Positions 24,131 to 36,623 of a stretch of DNA of 64,000 nt are shown here, piece after piece. The translations under genes were made by a program, and so were the position numbers. This stretch comes from Hypholoma sublateritium FD-334 SS-4 (lineage: Eukaryota; Basidiomycota; Agaricomycetes; Agaricales; Strophariaceae), in the NCBI GenBank assembly GCA_000827495.1, contig KN817591.1, forward strand, positions 125,796-189,795, written 5' to 3'. The first letter of the stretch is position 1, and each line of letters starts with the position of its first letter. Below the pieces are notes generated by a model. That model made no database searches. It had not been told where the DNA came from and saw only the letters and a list, made by a program, of their open reading frames with translations.

Positions 24131-27100
24131 GGTGCAGCAGAGGGATGTTTAAGGGATGAAGGTCTTGGTCGAGGGATGAGAAGAATCGGGGGACAACACG
24201 ACATTCGGTGCTCGCCCATTTATTCGCTTTCGCACCTGCAGTGGAGGAGCAATACGACACCATTTTGGTATGCATATCAGTTCCATGTGGACGGCAGTCA
24301 TGTGTACTCGATTCCCTTTTCTGGTAAATAGTGTTCCTGAATCTCTGGAACAAATCGTGCTGAGATTTATTCGTTTTCTCAGTACATACGCGCCGACTTG
24401 TCCCCATACGCTCAGCTCTCAAAGGATTGTTTGTTGGGTCTTCAATTAGAGAAATCGCAACTCGATTCAACGTCTCACGAGCGCAGTATGCACTCAAGTC
24501 ACTGCAAGAACCTGTTATTTATTTAATCAAGAGACCCACATAGCTTAGGCTGAGATGATCGATCTCAACATCTAATCTATCCCCGCAATTTTCGGCCGTG
24601 GCCAAGCCTGTAAAGCTCCGCTTGGAATGTTAGCTTAGACTACAACCAGGCGCACTCACCGAGAACTGGAAAGTCGGGTGTGCTCCGAAAAACATGACAA
24701 TGCAAACCCGTGGAGTAGTTCTATGCAAAGTAGACACTCTAATGGCGAAAAAACGATGCTTGACGCCAGCTTGTACCCAGAATCACCCACGATCAACAGC
24801 GTCCGAAGATCGAGCCATGTGAAATAATAATATCTGGATATTGCAGGATATTGCTTACTTGTACATACAATTCATGCGGGGCCCCGCGCAGGCAGCGTTG
24901 TGCATCTAAGCTCTGTCAGCTGTCGTGTTCTATTGGCTGCTAATGACACTAGATAAACACATAATCAAAACGTCACGGAATGGCAAACGGTTACAACTTA
25001 CTCACATATGAAAATGCTACTCGATTCCTGACATGAAGGGGTGAGCAGCGCCAAAAGCTTGGCCTTTTATCGTCCCTCTTTCAATGTCTTGGGGTGATCA
25101 ATTGATCCCCACTGATCAACCTTTGCGTTGGGGAAGGATATTGAATTCAAGCGCCACAAATATGCGCAACGCGGTAGAACGCGGTGCGCGAGGGTGCGCG
25201 CCTGCGGGATACGGGGACAATGTACCAATTTCTAATTTTATTCAACTCCTCTGCTGTCGATTCAGTACATAGTTTTATCTCTAGGTGATATGTTGAGTCT
25301 GAGGCAGACCATCGCTTTATGTCTAGCTAAGGAGCCTAGACAACTCCCTCTAGGGGAGTCAGAAGTATGCGTTTTGATGCCCGCGACATACTAAAGTTTC
25401 TGAAGAATTTGGATGGTCTGGAAATTTCACGATCAGAAAAGATGCAACCACTACCCTACCAGAACTATGACAATCTGCACCATTCGATATTTACTTTCTT
25501 TATGCATACTTAGTTGGAACGAATTGACTCGGATATTCGGCGGCGGAGTCTCGGAGTAGCAGGTAGAATTATTTAAAGCGAACAAGCTACTGTTCGAAGT
25601 ACAACAAGATGTTCGCTTTAAGTTTTCAGAAATGCGCACTCGCAATGATTTTTGAGCTCTCGCGGTAGATTTTTCAATTGGTGTTCACTCCAATAAAAAC
25701 AAATTTCTGATGGTCTTTGATGGTCTGGATTGTCCCATTTGACCCCGAATCGCGACCGCGCGGGGAGTTGTGGTTGCGGGGGTCCCTCCACTCCGTCACC
25801 TAGGAACCTGGTGGGACGCTGTCGGTATCCATAAAGTCTCGCTTGTTAGCATGTGCTGTCCACGCTTTATCAGGACTTCGAAGGCCATGGACTGAATGAA
25901 TTGCAGCTCATGACTTTAAGGCTCAGGCTCGCTAGCTTAACTGCGATAAAACTTCATATCAAAAAGCTACTATTTAAAGAACTCTGCAATGCTCGCTGCG
26001 TATAGCTGCGCATGGAAGACTCTGATATCATCCCCCGCCATCACATTGAGGGTGGTAAACTGTCTTTTCCTTTTCTTTCGTCCATCAGACCATTTACCGA
26101 GGTTTTTCCGTGAAATTATCAAGGGATGAACTTGGACTGCAAGGGTGACGGGAGAAACCTAAAAATAGGAGCTCTTTGAAACCTGCAAATTCTTTCAATG
26201 CGTGTCATAAGTTCGCCATACATCTTCAATATGATACCCCTGAATTTTAACAGAGAAACCTTCTTGTGTGCTTCTCTCTTCTGAGGCTATGTTCTCCATA
26301 GAAGTCACCCGACACAGAGCGACGCCGAAAATCTGTCTCAATTATCACGGTCATTCATCTTTCCAGACCCTGCATCGACCCCACAAGTGCAGCATTTGCC
26401 AGCCTATATCTTCCCTTTGACGCCGTCGGGGTACCGCAAATAAATCGTGTGACACTCCGCAGAAAGCAGAAACTATCCAGTGGCGTCTATCCAAACATTC
26501 TGGTATTCAGATGTTGTGTAGTACGGCCGGAGCTATGTACTAAACACATGACCAACTTATAAAGACACTGGTAACAAGCAAGGCCCGGGTGACGGTTCTT
26601 ATATTATAAAGGTGTACCGAGATGTTCTCCGACCTCATGTACTTCTCAGCGGCGCCCAGGCAGGGCTTTCTTCAGGATCAGTAGCCAAGGACGCGCGCTA
26701 ATCAGGGTGGTGGCATCACCTTTCAAATCGGGCTATTTTTAGATATGGCGCTTGCAAATGCCTAAGTACCCCACATGTGCAGATATGTAACGTGGATCTA
26801 ATTTGGGATATGAAAGGAACGACCCTTGGATCGAAGCTCCGGGGAATGGGTGACGTAAAGTTAGGTCCTCCGCTTAGCTCATTTTTAAGTCTTGTTGGCC
26901 ATGGAGGCCAACTACGAGGCGGCTTTTGCGCACAATTCAAGTTCCTTCGTTAGTTCTGCAAGGGTTAAGTACTTACCCAGTCGCACAGAGGGCATCCAGC
27001 ATCTCTCCCCGAAGGGTCTCGCAAGCCAAGTGGGCTTTACAACTACTGAGGCACCCAATTCAATAACACGACCTGCTAACCTTCGAGTATGAATGGTAAG

Positions 27101-27728
27101 CTCCGAAGAACATTCTTTCTGTCCAAAATACATGGCTCTTGTAACATAACGTCTGGAGCTGCGCTGAAATAGCTGAGGTCCAGGGAAGTTTCAATACCTC
27201 GGAACAAGCTTATGGAACGGTGGCAGCAGGATAGCAGAAAAGCTGAGAAACCTATATCTAGACAACAAAATACTATGAAATCGAACTCCTTCGGGTCGAG
27301 TCCAAGTTGTCTGTGAACGAGGCAAACACTTATGTAGATGTTTCAGGCAGATCTCTGTTTTTCTTCCTACCTCGATTCGAAAAAACAATCCGGTAGAGTG
27401 GTACCAGCTCCTTTTTAGGTATAAACAACTTGACCAAAGATACTTCCAATGCAGTGGGGTATACACTGCGGCAGCAAATTTAGGTTGGGAACATAAGATT
27501 TACACGCACTGGGACGTCCAAAAATCCTTGTGTTCGCTTCTTACCGTTGCGCTCGATCTAGCCAAACTTGGGCCTCCTTGCAATGTGCATTGCTAAACTG
27601 CACTCCACTCTGACTGCTCAACGTCAACGGACTGGTGGAAAACGCTGATACATGGGCCAAATCCATGGTTCATCGATATTTTACCAACAGCGTAGTCGGC
27701 AATAATGTATTACGGTTAAGCCTCTTCA
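24131..27728. other. 3.6-kb gene-free region
   Basis: This is the longest stretch without a recognisable gene. Base composition is AT-richer than the neighbours and open frames are all short on both strands. It contains a perfect 12-bp inverted repeat (25573-25621) and repeats of the word GATGGTCTGG (near 25412, 25710 and 25722). It may be old repeat or transposon debris, but I cannot match any family. The left end includes the promoter of the 24130 gene. Confidence 0.5.
25573..25621. repeat. 12-bp perfect inverted repeat (hairpin)
   Basis: TTAAAGCGAACA (25573-25584) is matched exactly by its reverse complement TGTTCGCTTTAA (25610-25621) across a 25-nt spacer. No T-tract or gene end flanks it, so it is not an evident terminator. 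Confidence 0.7.
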
Positions 27729-30111
27729 CTATGAATATTCAAGGAAAATCTGCAACTGGGCCTTGATTCTGGGGGGAAATTTGAACGCAGAAAGCGACTC
27801 GCCGAACGTCCCTGTAATATGCAGAATGCATTCTTTCAAGCCTACATATCAAAATCGACAAGCCGTCAGCATCAGCATTTTTTGCAAGCAGTGAAAATCG
27901 GTACGTACAATCTCCCACTTGCCCTAGTATCTCCTTGGCTCGCACGATCTCAACAAGGCGTGTCTTTTGATCTTCCATCTCCTTCGCCGACGCTGTTACC
28001 GGCAGCGCCTGACTCTGGGCACTGAGCTCTCCCTGGTACTGCTCGACCGCAGACATGAACAAAACTAAGGTTTCCAGAATTTTGGGGATGTCCCGCTGGA
28101 CGACACCATATCGGTCTTCGGTGAATGAGGCACTGGTCAAGAATGTCAAAGCTTCGCGAATGTCAGAGAGAGGCAAAGAAAACACGAAGAGCAAACAGGA
28201 CATACCCTCAAACACAATGATGTCCATCTCCCAGAATGGCAACGAGGCCTCGACGATCCGGCTCTCTCTTTTCCTCGTCATCCAGTCTGACACTGCACCA
28301 TAGACATCTTTTACGCGCACAGGCAGATAGTCTACCTCAATGGTAGACGCGAGCGCGGCGGCCTTCCCTTTCCACTTGCTCCCGATGTCTGCTACGTTCT
28401 TCACACTCTTCTTTGTCTCGTCGGCGATGGGGGCCACGACCGTGTGCTCGACGCTTCTGAAGAGCTCCGGTACGTGGGTGGCGCTCGCACTGATGTCGAT
28501 CGCTTTGGAGAGAGGACCGTCGGAGGCGAATGCATCCAAGGCAGCCTCGCCGGGCGATCCCACGGACGCCTTGAACACCCGCTGGCGCAGAAGGGGAGTG
28601 GGGGTCGCGATCGCAGGAGTGGCGATGGCCGTAAGCCTCACTGGAGCGGGGGCGGCGACGACCGGGGCGGGCGCCCCGCGCCGGAGGAAGGTCTGATAAT
28701 CGTTGTCGAGGACGAGCAGAGTTTCCCGAGCGAGGAAGGACCAAAGGTTTAGCGCCGTCTGCTGGTCCCCGAAGATTTTGGCTCGCCGCGCATTTGCGCT
28801 TGTCGACCCTTCGACGGCCAGGTCCCGGAGTTCGGAGAAGGCGAAGAATTGGAAAATACGATCAGACGAGGACAGTCCTGAGACGAGGGTGACATCGGGG
28901 TCGGCAGATAGGGTAGAGACCGACCCTGGATCGGTGACGCCATCAAAGAGAGCATCGACCAACTCCCAATTCAATAGTGTGCTGAAAGCTAGGCACCATG
29001 AACGGAAAACCAATGTAAAGTTCCACAGTAGAAGTGATGCTGTCCAAGATCCTTTGAGAAAGTGGGCTGTGAATGGGCGTAGGGCGAAGGGGAGGAAGGG
29101 CATTTTGTACAGAATCGGCAACCCAGAACGCAAGAATAGGAATACCGAACAAGCCAGCACTATGGCAAACGTTGAGAAAGCGGCAGCTACAAACCCGCTC
29201 GTTGCAACAGTCAAAAGCATATTTGTACCTTGGCGCTGGCGCTGTAATGATAATATTAAATTGGTGAACCCAGAGCTAGAAAACCGTTGACGAACTCGAA
29301 CTCACTGGAAGCGCCCATTTGTATACATAGCGATCTATCATGGCTCCTCTGAGAATGAAAACAAGTGCTGTGCAAGACTGCGAAGCGATCAGGAACAACA
29401 ATCGCCCATTGAGATAGTGAGGATGCTTTCTAGTTAATCGCCGTTCACGAAATGATGTACGATGTATAGTTACGACGAGCTTACTTTGACTTGACGAATA
29501 CGGAGAGTTTAGGATCGCCATATATGTCAACTTCGTGTACATACACAGTGACGATATGCAGTGCCAGAGCAGATATGGCGGAAACTAAACACGCAACTGC
29601 TGTTACTTTCGTGCTGCTTTTTGTTAGAGCATCTTTGACGATGGCTAAGGGAGACGTGGCGCCTGATCGACGAGCTTATACGAAAAAAATAATCAGTATC
29701 TTCACCATCATCGTTGCATCTCGAATACTCACCTGTCAAGAATGTTTTACGCAAAACTGATATAGGCAGAGCAATTGCCACCCAAGAGAGCACAGTCGAA
29801 AATAGTATCCATGGGCTAATAGGTAGTGCCAAAGTCCCAAGCACTCCGAGTCTCGACACACCTCCTTGTTGCCACCATGCCCATACAGTGCTGATGGCCC
29901 ATGTAGAAGCCGCAGACGCCAACAGGGTCGACCTCAGTCGATGGCGGAATAATGTTTTTACAAGAGGCTCATATGCTTGACTTGCGGGGGGGATAGAATG
30001 CGTTGCTTTGTTGGTAAGGGTAGACGCTATAGCCTTTATCGGTGTTGATGGCGCAGTTCGTGAGGTTGACGTATTCGCCAATGAAGTCGACATGAAGTTC
30101 GTTGGTGGCAC
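27729..30111 (-). CDS. NDC1: Nuclear pore/spindle pole body membrane protein Ndc1
   Basis: Ndc1 is an integral pore-membrane nucleoporin needed for pore and spindle pole body insertion. The start near 30111 gives a Ser/Thr-rich lead, then YEPLVKTLFRHRLRSTLLA and a series of membrane segments (TWAISTVWAWW; WILFSTVLSWVAIALPISVL) split by short introns. A 1.4-kb exon continues with LPILYKMPFLPFALRPF, the Ala/Pro-rich cytosolic middle and QRDIPKILETLVLFMSAVEQY. Removing the intron that starts at the GTACGT near 27910 lets the C-terminus read LKECILHITGTFGESLSAF followed by KFPPRIKAQLQIFLEYS, with stop at 27729-27731. That tail and the six-TM N-terminal half match the Ndc1 family. Exact start uncertain (30111 or 30093). 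Confidence 0.82.
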
Positions 30112-30564
30112 CAGCTTGAAAGAAACGTTTAACGCGCGTCAGTCACGTCACGATATTCAGTTACATACGGGTCACGTTACCACTTTCGGGCAGGCTTCAA
30201 TTGAACCGCCGACGCCGCATTGCCCAAGCATTGCCACATAACCTGAGGCATCGTCTTCTTCAACAACTTGTCGTCAACATTCCTCCAATGACATTCAGTT
30301 AAAGGTCCTGGACGTGAACTCCACTTATAAATTGTGTTACTGGAAGTCGTATGCTTTTACTCTTTCCGGCTCGTCGATCCACGTAATCTTCTTTCGCCTG
30401 GCGCCAACACTCTGTACTCACCCGGCACGTTGAGAAGGAACTAAGAATTCGAACCCCGTGCTAGTGACTGTGCAACATCTTAAAGACTTGCTGTGAATGT
30501 CCTTCCAAACTCTTACCTTTCTTGGCAATTTCAACTCGAACCAAGTCATTCAAAAAAGCAAATT
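30112..30564. other. Intergenic, divergent spacer
   Basis: The 453-bp spacer upstream of NDC1 holds its promoter. No gene seen. Confidence 0.45.
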
Positions 30565-31114
30565 ATGATCCTACCAACTGTCATGCCCAACATCATAGCT
30601 GCGGTATTTCTGATTGGTGGTAAGCCACTCTAACACCTACAAGACACCGCTTCCAGAAGGCGTCAATGGAGCACCATGATATCATACATTCAAACTAGCT
30701 CGCCGCCGTTATGCCAAAGACAGTTGTGTTGGCCGGTCTCCGCAAAGGTTATACAGCGCGCTCGCGGACCCTCGTCACTTTGTTATTGCGGAGGTAGCTT
30801 CACTACTAAATGTGTCTAGTTATTTACGAAATCTATATTTTCAGGACTGTGCAACATCGCCGACTCAACACGACTGCGAAAATACAAATGTTTCGGCGGA
30901 TCCGCCAGATTCTCACAGCGGACTGATGTTTCGCAAGAACTTAACCGGTGAGAATCCGCCAATCCTTGCAAGCTCTTCCCGGGACCCCGCAGGCGAAGAC
31001 TACCGTATGCCATCCTGCATATTACTGTGCTGGCGGTATATGAATGACATGAATTTAGATGCTTTGCGGACGATCACAGTATCCATGTTCACAGTTCCAC
31101 CTTGCTCCACTTAG
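30565..31114 (+). CDS. Possible small hypothetical protein with one TM
   Basis: This is tentative. An ATG at 30565 opens MILPTVMPNIIAAVFLIGG, a single hydrophobic segment, followed by a GTAAGC donor. Splicing to the TAG acceptor before 30699 joins ARRRYAKDSCVGRSPQRLY and then ALADPRHFVIAEVASLLN, and the frame stays open to 31114. A TM followed by a basic cluster fits a membrane-anchored protein. Beyond ASLLN the sequence looks less protein-like, so another intron or a different end is likely. I do not recognise a family. Confidence 0.35.
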
Positions 31115-32159
31115 CGTTCTGCTCCAAAAAGTTTTCATTCACATGTAACAGAACCGGACGCACACACACACGCCTTAGACCTCCGGCTCCGAGAAAACTG
31201 TCATATTCACACTGACACTGCGGGTATTGCGCGCTCTTCCTACGTGATCGCTGGTGTGTAAGTGCCACTCGAGATTAGAGCTCGGCACAGACACCAACGG
31301 TCTCCTCCGCGACGCACCTGGCGCTCTCCGAGCGTTCGGAAAGGATGCAACCGTCCTCTCGCCTCCATGGAGACAATTTCAAGAGTTCAATGGGCCCTAA
31401 GATCATCCTTGAAATGTCCGTTGTTCCGTCTGCGAACCCGCCTATTTTTGTCCCAAACCACGACAAATCTCATGACGAACCCCCAATTATACTCAAGAAC
31501 CGATTCAACTTCTGAGAATAAAGTGTTTGTGGCCAAGTATTACCTCGATTTTTATCCAGGCTGACAAATTTGACTGCAATTAGCTGCCAATATATACTAC
31601 TTACGGTGTGCATATTCCGTTGTAATCATATCTGGAACGTGCAAAATCTCCCCGAACCGCACCCCGGACGCCCATCATTCGGCATGAATATGGGCCAACC
31701 TACTAAATATAGCACCCTTTTCAGTGTGTTACATACCTTTACCATCTCTTTGGCTACAATCGAAAGGAACGAACAGAGCATGCCACCTGGCGAACCGAGC
31801 GTTGATGGCACTCATGGAATTCCCGCCGCCATGAGGTATAACGCCAACGCTTCCTGATAGCTTGCTGACTGAATCATTCATCCCTGTCGTATAAACCATG
31901 TTACAGACCCCAGGCCGCGGCTGAGCAATACGAAACTGCGAAGCACTCGCAAACTTCCCATATCTGGTTTTCCAGGGGATATAATCACCCCTTTTCTAAC
32001 ACATGGCCCGAATTATCTCCTTGTGAAACTTGCCATCTAATCAAACTTTTTTTTACCAGCAGTGACACGCATTGTAGGTGTTTATGAATTGCACCCTCCG
32101 CACGCGCTTGTAATAGTCGGGCCTGACCACTCCTGTAACTGTACCACCACTTCGCCGCC
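31115..32159. other. Intergenic, possible gene debris on the minus strand
   Basis: About 1 kb without a supported gene. Minus-strand frames at 31811-31626 (ending NDGRPGCGSGRFCTFQI) and 31466-31275 look composition-wise like exon remnants but do not join into a recognisable protein. A CA-dinucleotide run lies near 31160. The right end is the promoter of the oxidase at 32160. Confidence 0.35.
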
Positions 32160-34008
32160 ATGCGTCTGCGCACCGTCTTCCTCCTAGCAGCAGGCCTCGC
32201 CAGTGCGGCCCTCGGCCAGACCAACTCCACCAGCTTCAACTTGGCGACCCAAAATGCCCTGCGCGCATGCACCCTACTGCAGAACAGTCTCGGCTCCGAC
32301 ATAGTCCAATTCTCAGGTGCAGAGTACCTCGCCGGTGCAGAAAATGCATGGAGCCTCTTCAATACCGAGAATAGGCCGCCGTGCATCGTATTCCCTCGAA
32401 ATGCGACCCACGTTCAGGTGGCGATGGCGGCTATCTTCCACAATAAAATCCGCTATGCAGTTCAAGCCGGCGGACACAGTGCAATGACTGGGTGGAACAC
32501 GTACGCTTAGCTCCCTTTGGATGTATGTTTGTTGACTTCCTGTATTTTTAGAGTGGCTGATGGCATTCTCATCTTCTTCTCCCATATGCAAAATGTGACA
32601 TACGATGCGGTCAGCGATACAATCACCTTACAGCCTGGAATTCACTGGGGCGATGCGCTGCAGCAACTCTCACCGCTTGGTGTTGCGCCTTTGGGAGGAC
32701 GTCTTGGGTGCGTTCGTGCATCAATCTAATATTAGTTATCAATTTGATGTATTTCTTTTTATCAATTAATCAGCGACATAGGAACGGGACTGCTTCTCGG
32801 AGGCGGGCTCAGCTATCTCGCGGGAGAGTTTGGGTTCTCCTCCAACTCCTACGTTGAGCTCGACGTCGTGCTCGTCACGGGCCAACTTGTCACCGCGAAC
32901 GCGACAAACCAATATGCAGACCTTTTCCGCGCGCTCAAGGGTGGCGCAAACCGCTTTGGTATAGTTACTCGATATAAAGTGCAGGCTGTGCATGTCGGTA
33001 CCGAGAGCGACAAGAATTTTTTCGGGGGATTGATAATGGTGCGCTAGCTTTCATTTTGCTTGTGCATCGCATCCTCTATGCTTGCTCTTCACTTATTCTC
33101 GCTAGTATCCGAATTCGTCCTCAGAAGCACTCATCAACGCCACTGCTAATTATGTGCAGACTGTCAATGACACCAAAGCGTGTAGGTCTTCTTTTAATCG
33201 ATCCTCCATCAATTTTGATTTATTAACGTCAACAAAACAGCGATACTTATGGCATTCACCAATACACTGAACGGAACCGAGATCGTTGGTAGCCACATCC
33301 TGACTCTCTTTTACCATGGCTCTTCCCTTCCACCTAGCATCTTTGGCGAATTTTTGTCGATCCCCTCGACATTTTCTGAAATCGGTCCGGTGAGCTACAT
33401 AGACGCCAACAGCATACTGGGCTCAGGAGCAACGCGAGGCTTTGGACAGCTCTTCGGGGCCTCTGCGTTTAAAGGAGGCGCTGTCGCACAATATACGAAT
33501 GCCTTCAGCGCCTGGACTCAGTATACGCAAACAATCAAGTCGGCAGTATTCGGCACTGTCCTTGCATTCACGCCGATAATTGATGCTCAGACGCTCGCCG
33601 GACAGGCCAACGGGGGTAATCTTATGGACCCTCCCAGAGGAAACTATGCGGCTGTACAGATACAATCCCAGATGACCATGGGAGTACTGACCCTACCTGC
33701 ATTTGTTCAGACAGCCAGGACGAAGTTGTTTTCCCAGTAAGTATATACCCTTCCGTCCCAACTCTTTTTTCATTCGTTTTCCCTAGAATCCCTCGCTCCC
33801 CTGGCCTCCCGCTCTACATTAACGAATGCGACGCCGGGCAGGATGTGTTCGCCACATACGGCAGATTTGCAGAGCTGAGACAGACTTACGCAAAATACGA
33901 CCCTCTAAGGTCTGTGCTTGTACCGCAAGCTTTTCCTCGAAAACCATCTTTCCTAACTGCCCCTCCAGATTTAATGTTCGCTTCACGCAAGGCCCTATTG
34001 GTCTCTGA
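32160..34008 (+). CDS. Secreted FAD-linked oxidase (berberine bridge enzyme-like)
   Basis: The start at 32160 encodes a clear signal peptide (LRTVFLLAAGLASAALGQ). The FAD_binding_4 (PCMH) domain follows: PPCIVFPRNATHVQVAMAAI, then YAVQAGGHSAMTGWNT, in which the His of GGHS is the expected covalent flavin attachment site. Further exons read ITLQPGIHWGDALQQLSP, GTGLLLGGGLSYLAGEFG, NSYVELDVVLVTGQLVTANA and FRALKGGANRFGIVT, all standard for this oxidase family. The last exon ends NVRFTQGPIGL at 34008. At least six short introns are needed. The usual C-terminal BBE motif is not obvious and the second flavin-linking Cys is not seen. Substrate unknown; fungal members oxidise sugars, alcohols or secondary metabolites. 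Confidence 0.88.
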
Positions 34009-34588
34009 GCTGGATGTTCTCTAACTACCGTGCTACTCATTACAACTCATGTTCAAAAGTAACCGCTCCTTCAAACTGGGAACCTAAATATAGAGATCGA
34101 GGCAACTCGAGGACTTTTGTACATACTTACATGGCCTCAAAGATTCTATGTTTATATTTATACTCTTTTTTGTGGACTATTCCTTATACATGATATATTT
34201 CTCGCAGTTTCTGGGAAAGTTTTGTTGTAACAGGTCTATGTAGTGAGGGAAATAACGACTGTAGTACGAGAAACGCGGACATTATATAGAATGTGAGGCA
34301 TGCGCATCGACTGCCCATTGCTTGCAAAATCATTACGTCGAAGATGTGAACTTCCGCAGGTAGAGGGCCAACTAGGAACGGGTATCAGTGATGCGCCACA
34401 CAGATCGCTAATCTGTTCGGCCTAGCGGGCGCTAATTTGGAGCTAATACCAATTCGGCGGACAAGCGCGCGTACGTCTACGTAGGTCCCCTGTAGTATTT
34501 GTTGACGCGGCCTGGAATGAAATGTCAGCCACCGCTTGAGAAAGAAACCTTGGATTGTGAAATATTCAGACTGTTTTAACGCCCACTC
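34009..34588. other. Intergenic, 580 bp
   Basis: Holds the 3' UTR of the oxidase gene (AT-rich, with several AATAAA-like words) and the promoter of the next gene. No gene seen. Confidence 0.5.
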
Positions 34589-35692
34589 ATGGGTCCACTT
34601 CCTCAGCCAGGTCAAAGCTCCGCTAAAGCTGTCCCATTAACTCCAATTCGTCGTCTCCTACGCAATCTCAAGTCCACTAGACCTACTCTTTCTCTAGGCA
34701 AGCGCAGCCGCGATTCGCACAATGGTGTCGTGCCATCCGCTATCCAAGGCATCACTGGAACTTCAGATTCGAGCATAGCGTCTGCGGCGGTAGGCGCAGA
34801 CCTCTCTGCCTCAACATCGTCCCTCAATTACCAACCAGCGCAGAAATCTGTTGTTGCGATTCAAAATGAGGACGTACCCAACGATGCGATTGTTATTACG
34901 ACTCTCTCCTGCTATCCCTTCTGCTGCCACGAAGATCTCATCATGATGTCCCGCCAGCAGCTAGTGGAGGTCGCATCGACATTGAACGCGCATTTACCGC
35001 TCGTCATGCAGATAGAGATATCGGAGACTTTGACCGATGCGCACATCCGACATTCCATAGAGACAGTAATCGGAATCGTTCCGGATACTCCTGGGGCTCC
35101 GAAAGCTGCTAGATCTTGGCCTGCGAAGAGTCGATCATTAGAGACAAAGGAGAAGGACACTTGGCTGGAGCTCGGATCGGAGTCTACCACGAATCTTGAT
35201 ACTCTCCCATCTCCTCCTACTAGTCCATTGGCTATGCGTAATTTGCGTAATTCTCGGCGACGCGGCTATTCACTCGTTGGAACCCCTCCTCGACGCCTGG
35301 GACGTCTGGAAGAAGAGGACGAAGGGATTATCACGGAGCGTCCGCTCAAAAAACGCAAGGTTTCACATTCAAAGGCGACAACAACTCGTTTTATCTATGA
35401 TCGTATGGGAACGGATCATATGGATATCTCCTGTGATTATGGTCAACCATTGACTTCAACCAACCGTCAAATGTTCTCCACTCTCTTGGACTACGGCTAT
35501 GACGACTCTAGATCAGATGGTAATATTCTCTGCCTTTCACCAATTCCTCAGGCGGTATCCACGTTCAATGAAAACGACGTACTTGTATCTTCGACCGCGC
35601 AAGATGGCATGTTAACTGCGAACCTCGGGGATCTTTCTCTGGATTCTCTGCATGGCGCCTCCGGTGATGATACGAGAATGGATATTGGATAA
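34589..35692 (+). CDS. Intronless protein of unknown function
   Basis: A single open frame of 367 codons with coding-like composition. The N-terminus (MGPLPQPGQSSAK.., then TPIRRLLRNLKSTRP) is basic. A central block, EDVPNDAIVITTLSCYPF followed by CCHEDLIMMSRQQLVEVAS, is the most structured part, with predicted helix and several Cys/His. The C-terminal half is Ser/Pro-rich with a putative nuclear localisation signal (RPLKKRKVSHSK, about residue 252), SP/TP sites (LPSPPTSP, VGTPPRRL) and an acidic end (GASGDDTRMDIG). I do not recognise a family. SP/TP sites and a nuclear signal suggest a cell-cycle-regulated nuclear factor, which is inference only. Lack of introns is unusual among its neighbours. 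Confidence 0.7.
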   Translation: MGPLPQPGQSSAKAVPLTPIRRLLRNLKSTRPTLSLGKRSRDSHNGVVPSAIQGITGTSDSSIASAAVGADLSASTSSLNYQPAQKSVVAIQNEDVPNDAIVITTLSCYPFCCHEDLIMMSRQQLVEVASTLNAHLPLVMQIEISETLTDAHIRHSIETVIGIVPDTPGAPKAARSWPAKSRSLETKEKDTWLELGSESTTNLDTLPSPPTSPLAMRNLRNSRRRGYSLVGTPPRRLGRLEEEDEGIITERPLKKRKVSHSKATTTRFIYDRMGTDHMDISCDYGQPLTSTNRQMFSTLLDYGYDDSRSDGNILCLSPIPQAVSTFNENDVLVSSTAQDGMLTANLGDLSLDSLHGASGDDTRMDIG

Positions 35693-36623
35693 GGCCTAAG
35701 GATTGATGTTGACTTTTTCATGATATGCTTCAAGATACGCTCGCTCTTTGTTTGGTTCTTTTATGTAAATTGCATGTAATTGTCTTTGGTCGGTCAGGTC
35801 AAACTCTTCCGTTGGCGGCCTGTGTGGCAGGGGATATTATGAATGTCTGCTTTCCGTCAATTTACGAAAAAAAAGAGCCCGCCTTTAAGAGGCTGCTAAT
35901 TAATTGGGTAATAAATTTGAAATATTGGCCGTACCGAAAAATCTGCGACTTTCCTTCTTGGAGGGCAAAGTGTAGCAGATACCAGATACTAATCTGTTAT
36001 TTATGCGTTCGATGTTTACATAATTCAACATCAGCACTTTCCCACAATTATACTTCAATTGTGCCTCGAGCGTTGTTCTTCGAGTTGAACACCCTTTCTC
36101 TCCTACTCAAACTTTTAGCCGGTTCACCGTAAGCGGAAAGTTTACACCAGTACTCAGAGTAACTGCAGGTAATTGAATGCACTGGTTGCATATGCAGGCT
36201 TGCTCAAGGCTTGCTACTACTTGATATAGGCGTTTCCTCTCAGATTGTTGCCGCCACGGGTATGAACAAATTCTATTTTTTGCGGTTTAATTTACTCATA
36301 ATAGAACACTCCGATGCCTATCGTCATGCCAAGTCTCAAAGCCGGCCATCGAGCCGGTGATGACCAGAACTCGACTCGGGCATCTGAACCACTGCGACCG
36401 AGGCTAAGGTTGTATTAATCCTTGCAATTAACCACCATCTTCAACGTCGTTGTAACTGTCAGTACCTCTCAGATACAGGTTATTATTCGCGAAAGTGTGA
36501 ACGCATCTGCTCCATGCTGTCACTCGAGACTTGGAGATGGCAATGAATAGCATCCGTGCATTAGCACCCCGAGGATTACAAGAAGACGTATTCTTAAGAA
36601 ACATCGTTTGTCGTGAGTGCTAA
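35693..36623. other. Intergenic, 930 bp
   Basis: AT-rich spacer with no supported gene. Its right end is the promoter of the 7TM gene beginning at 36624. Confidence 0.45.

Noticed and set aside
31275..31811. Minus-strand gene remnant near NDGRPGCGSGRFCTFQI
   Set aside because: Segments do not join in frame and no family could be recognised.
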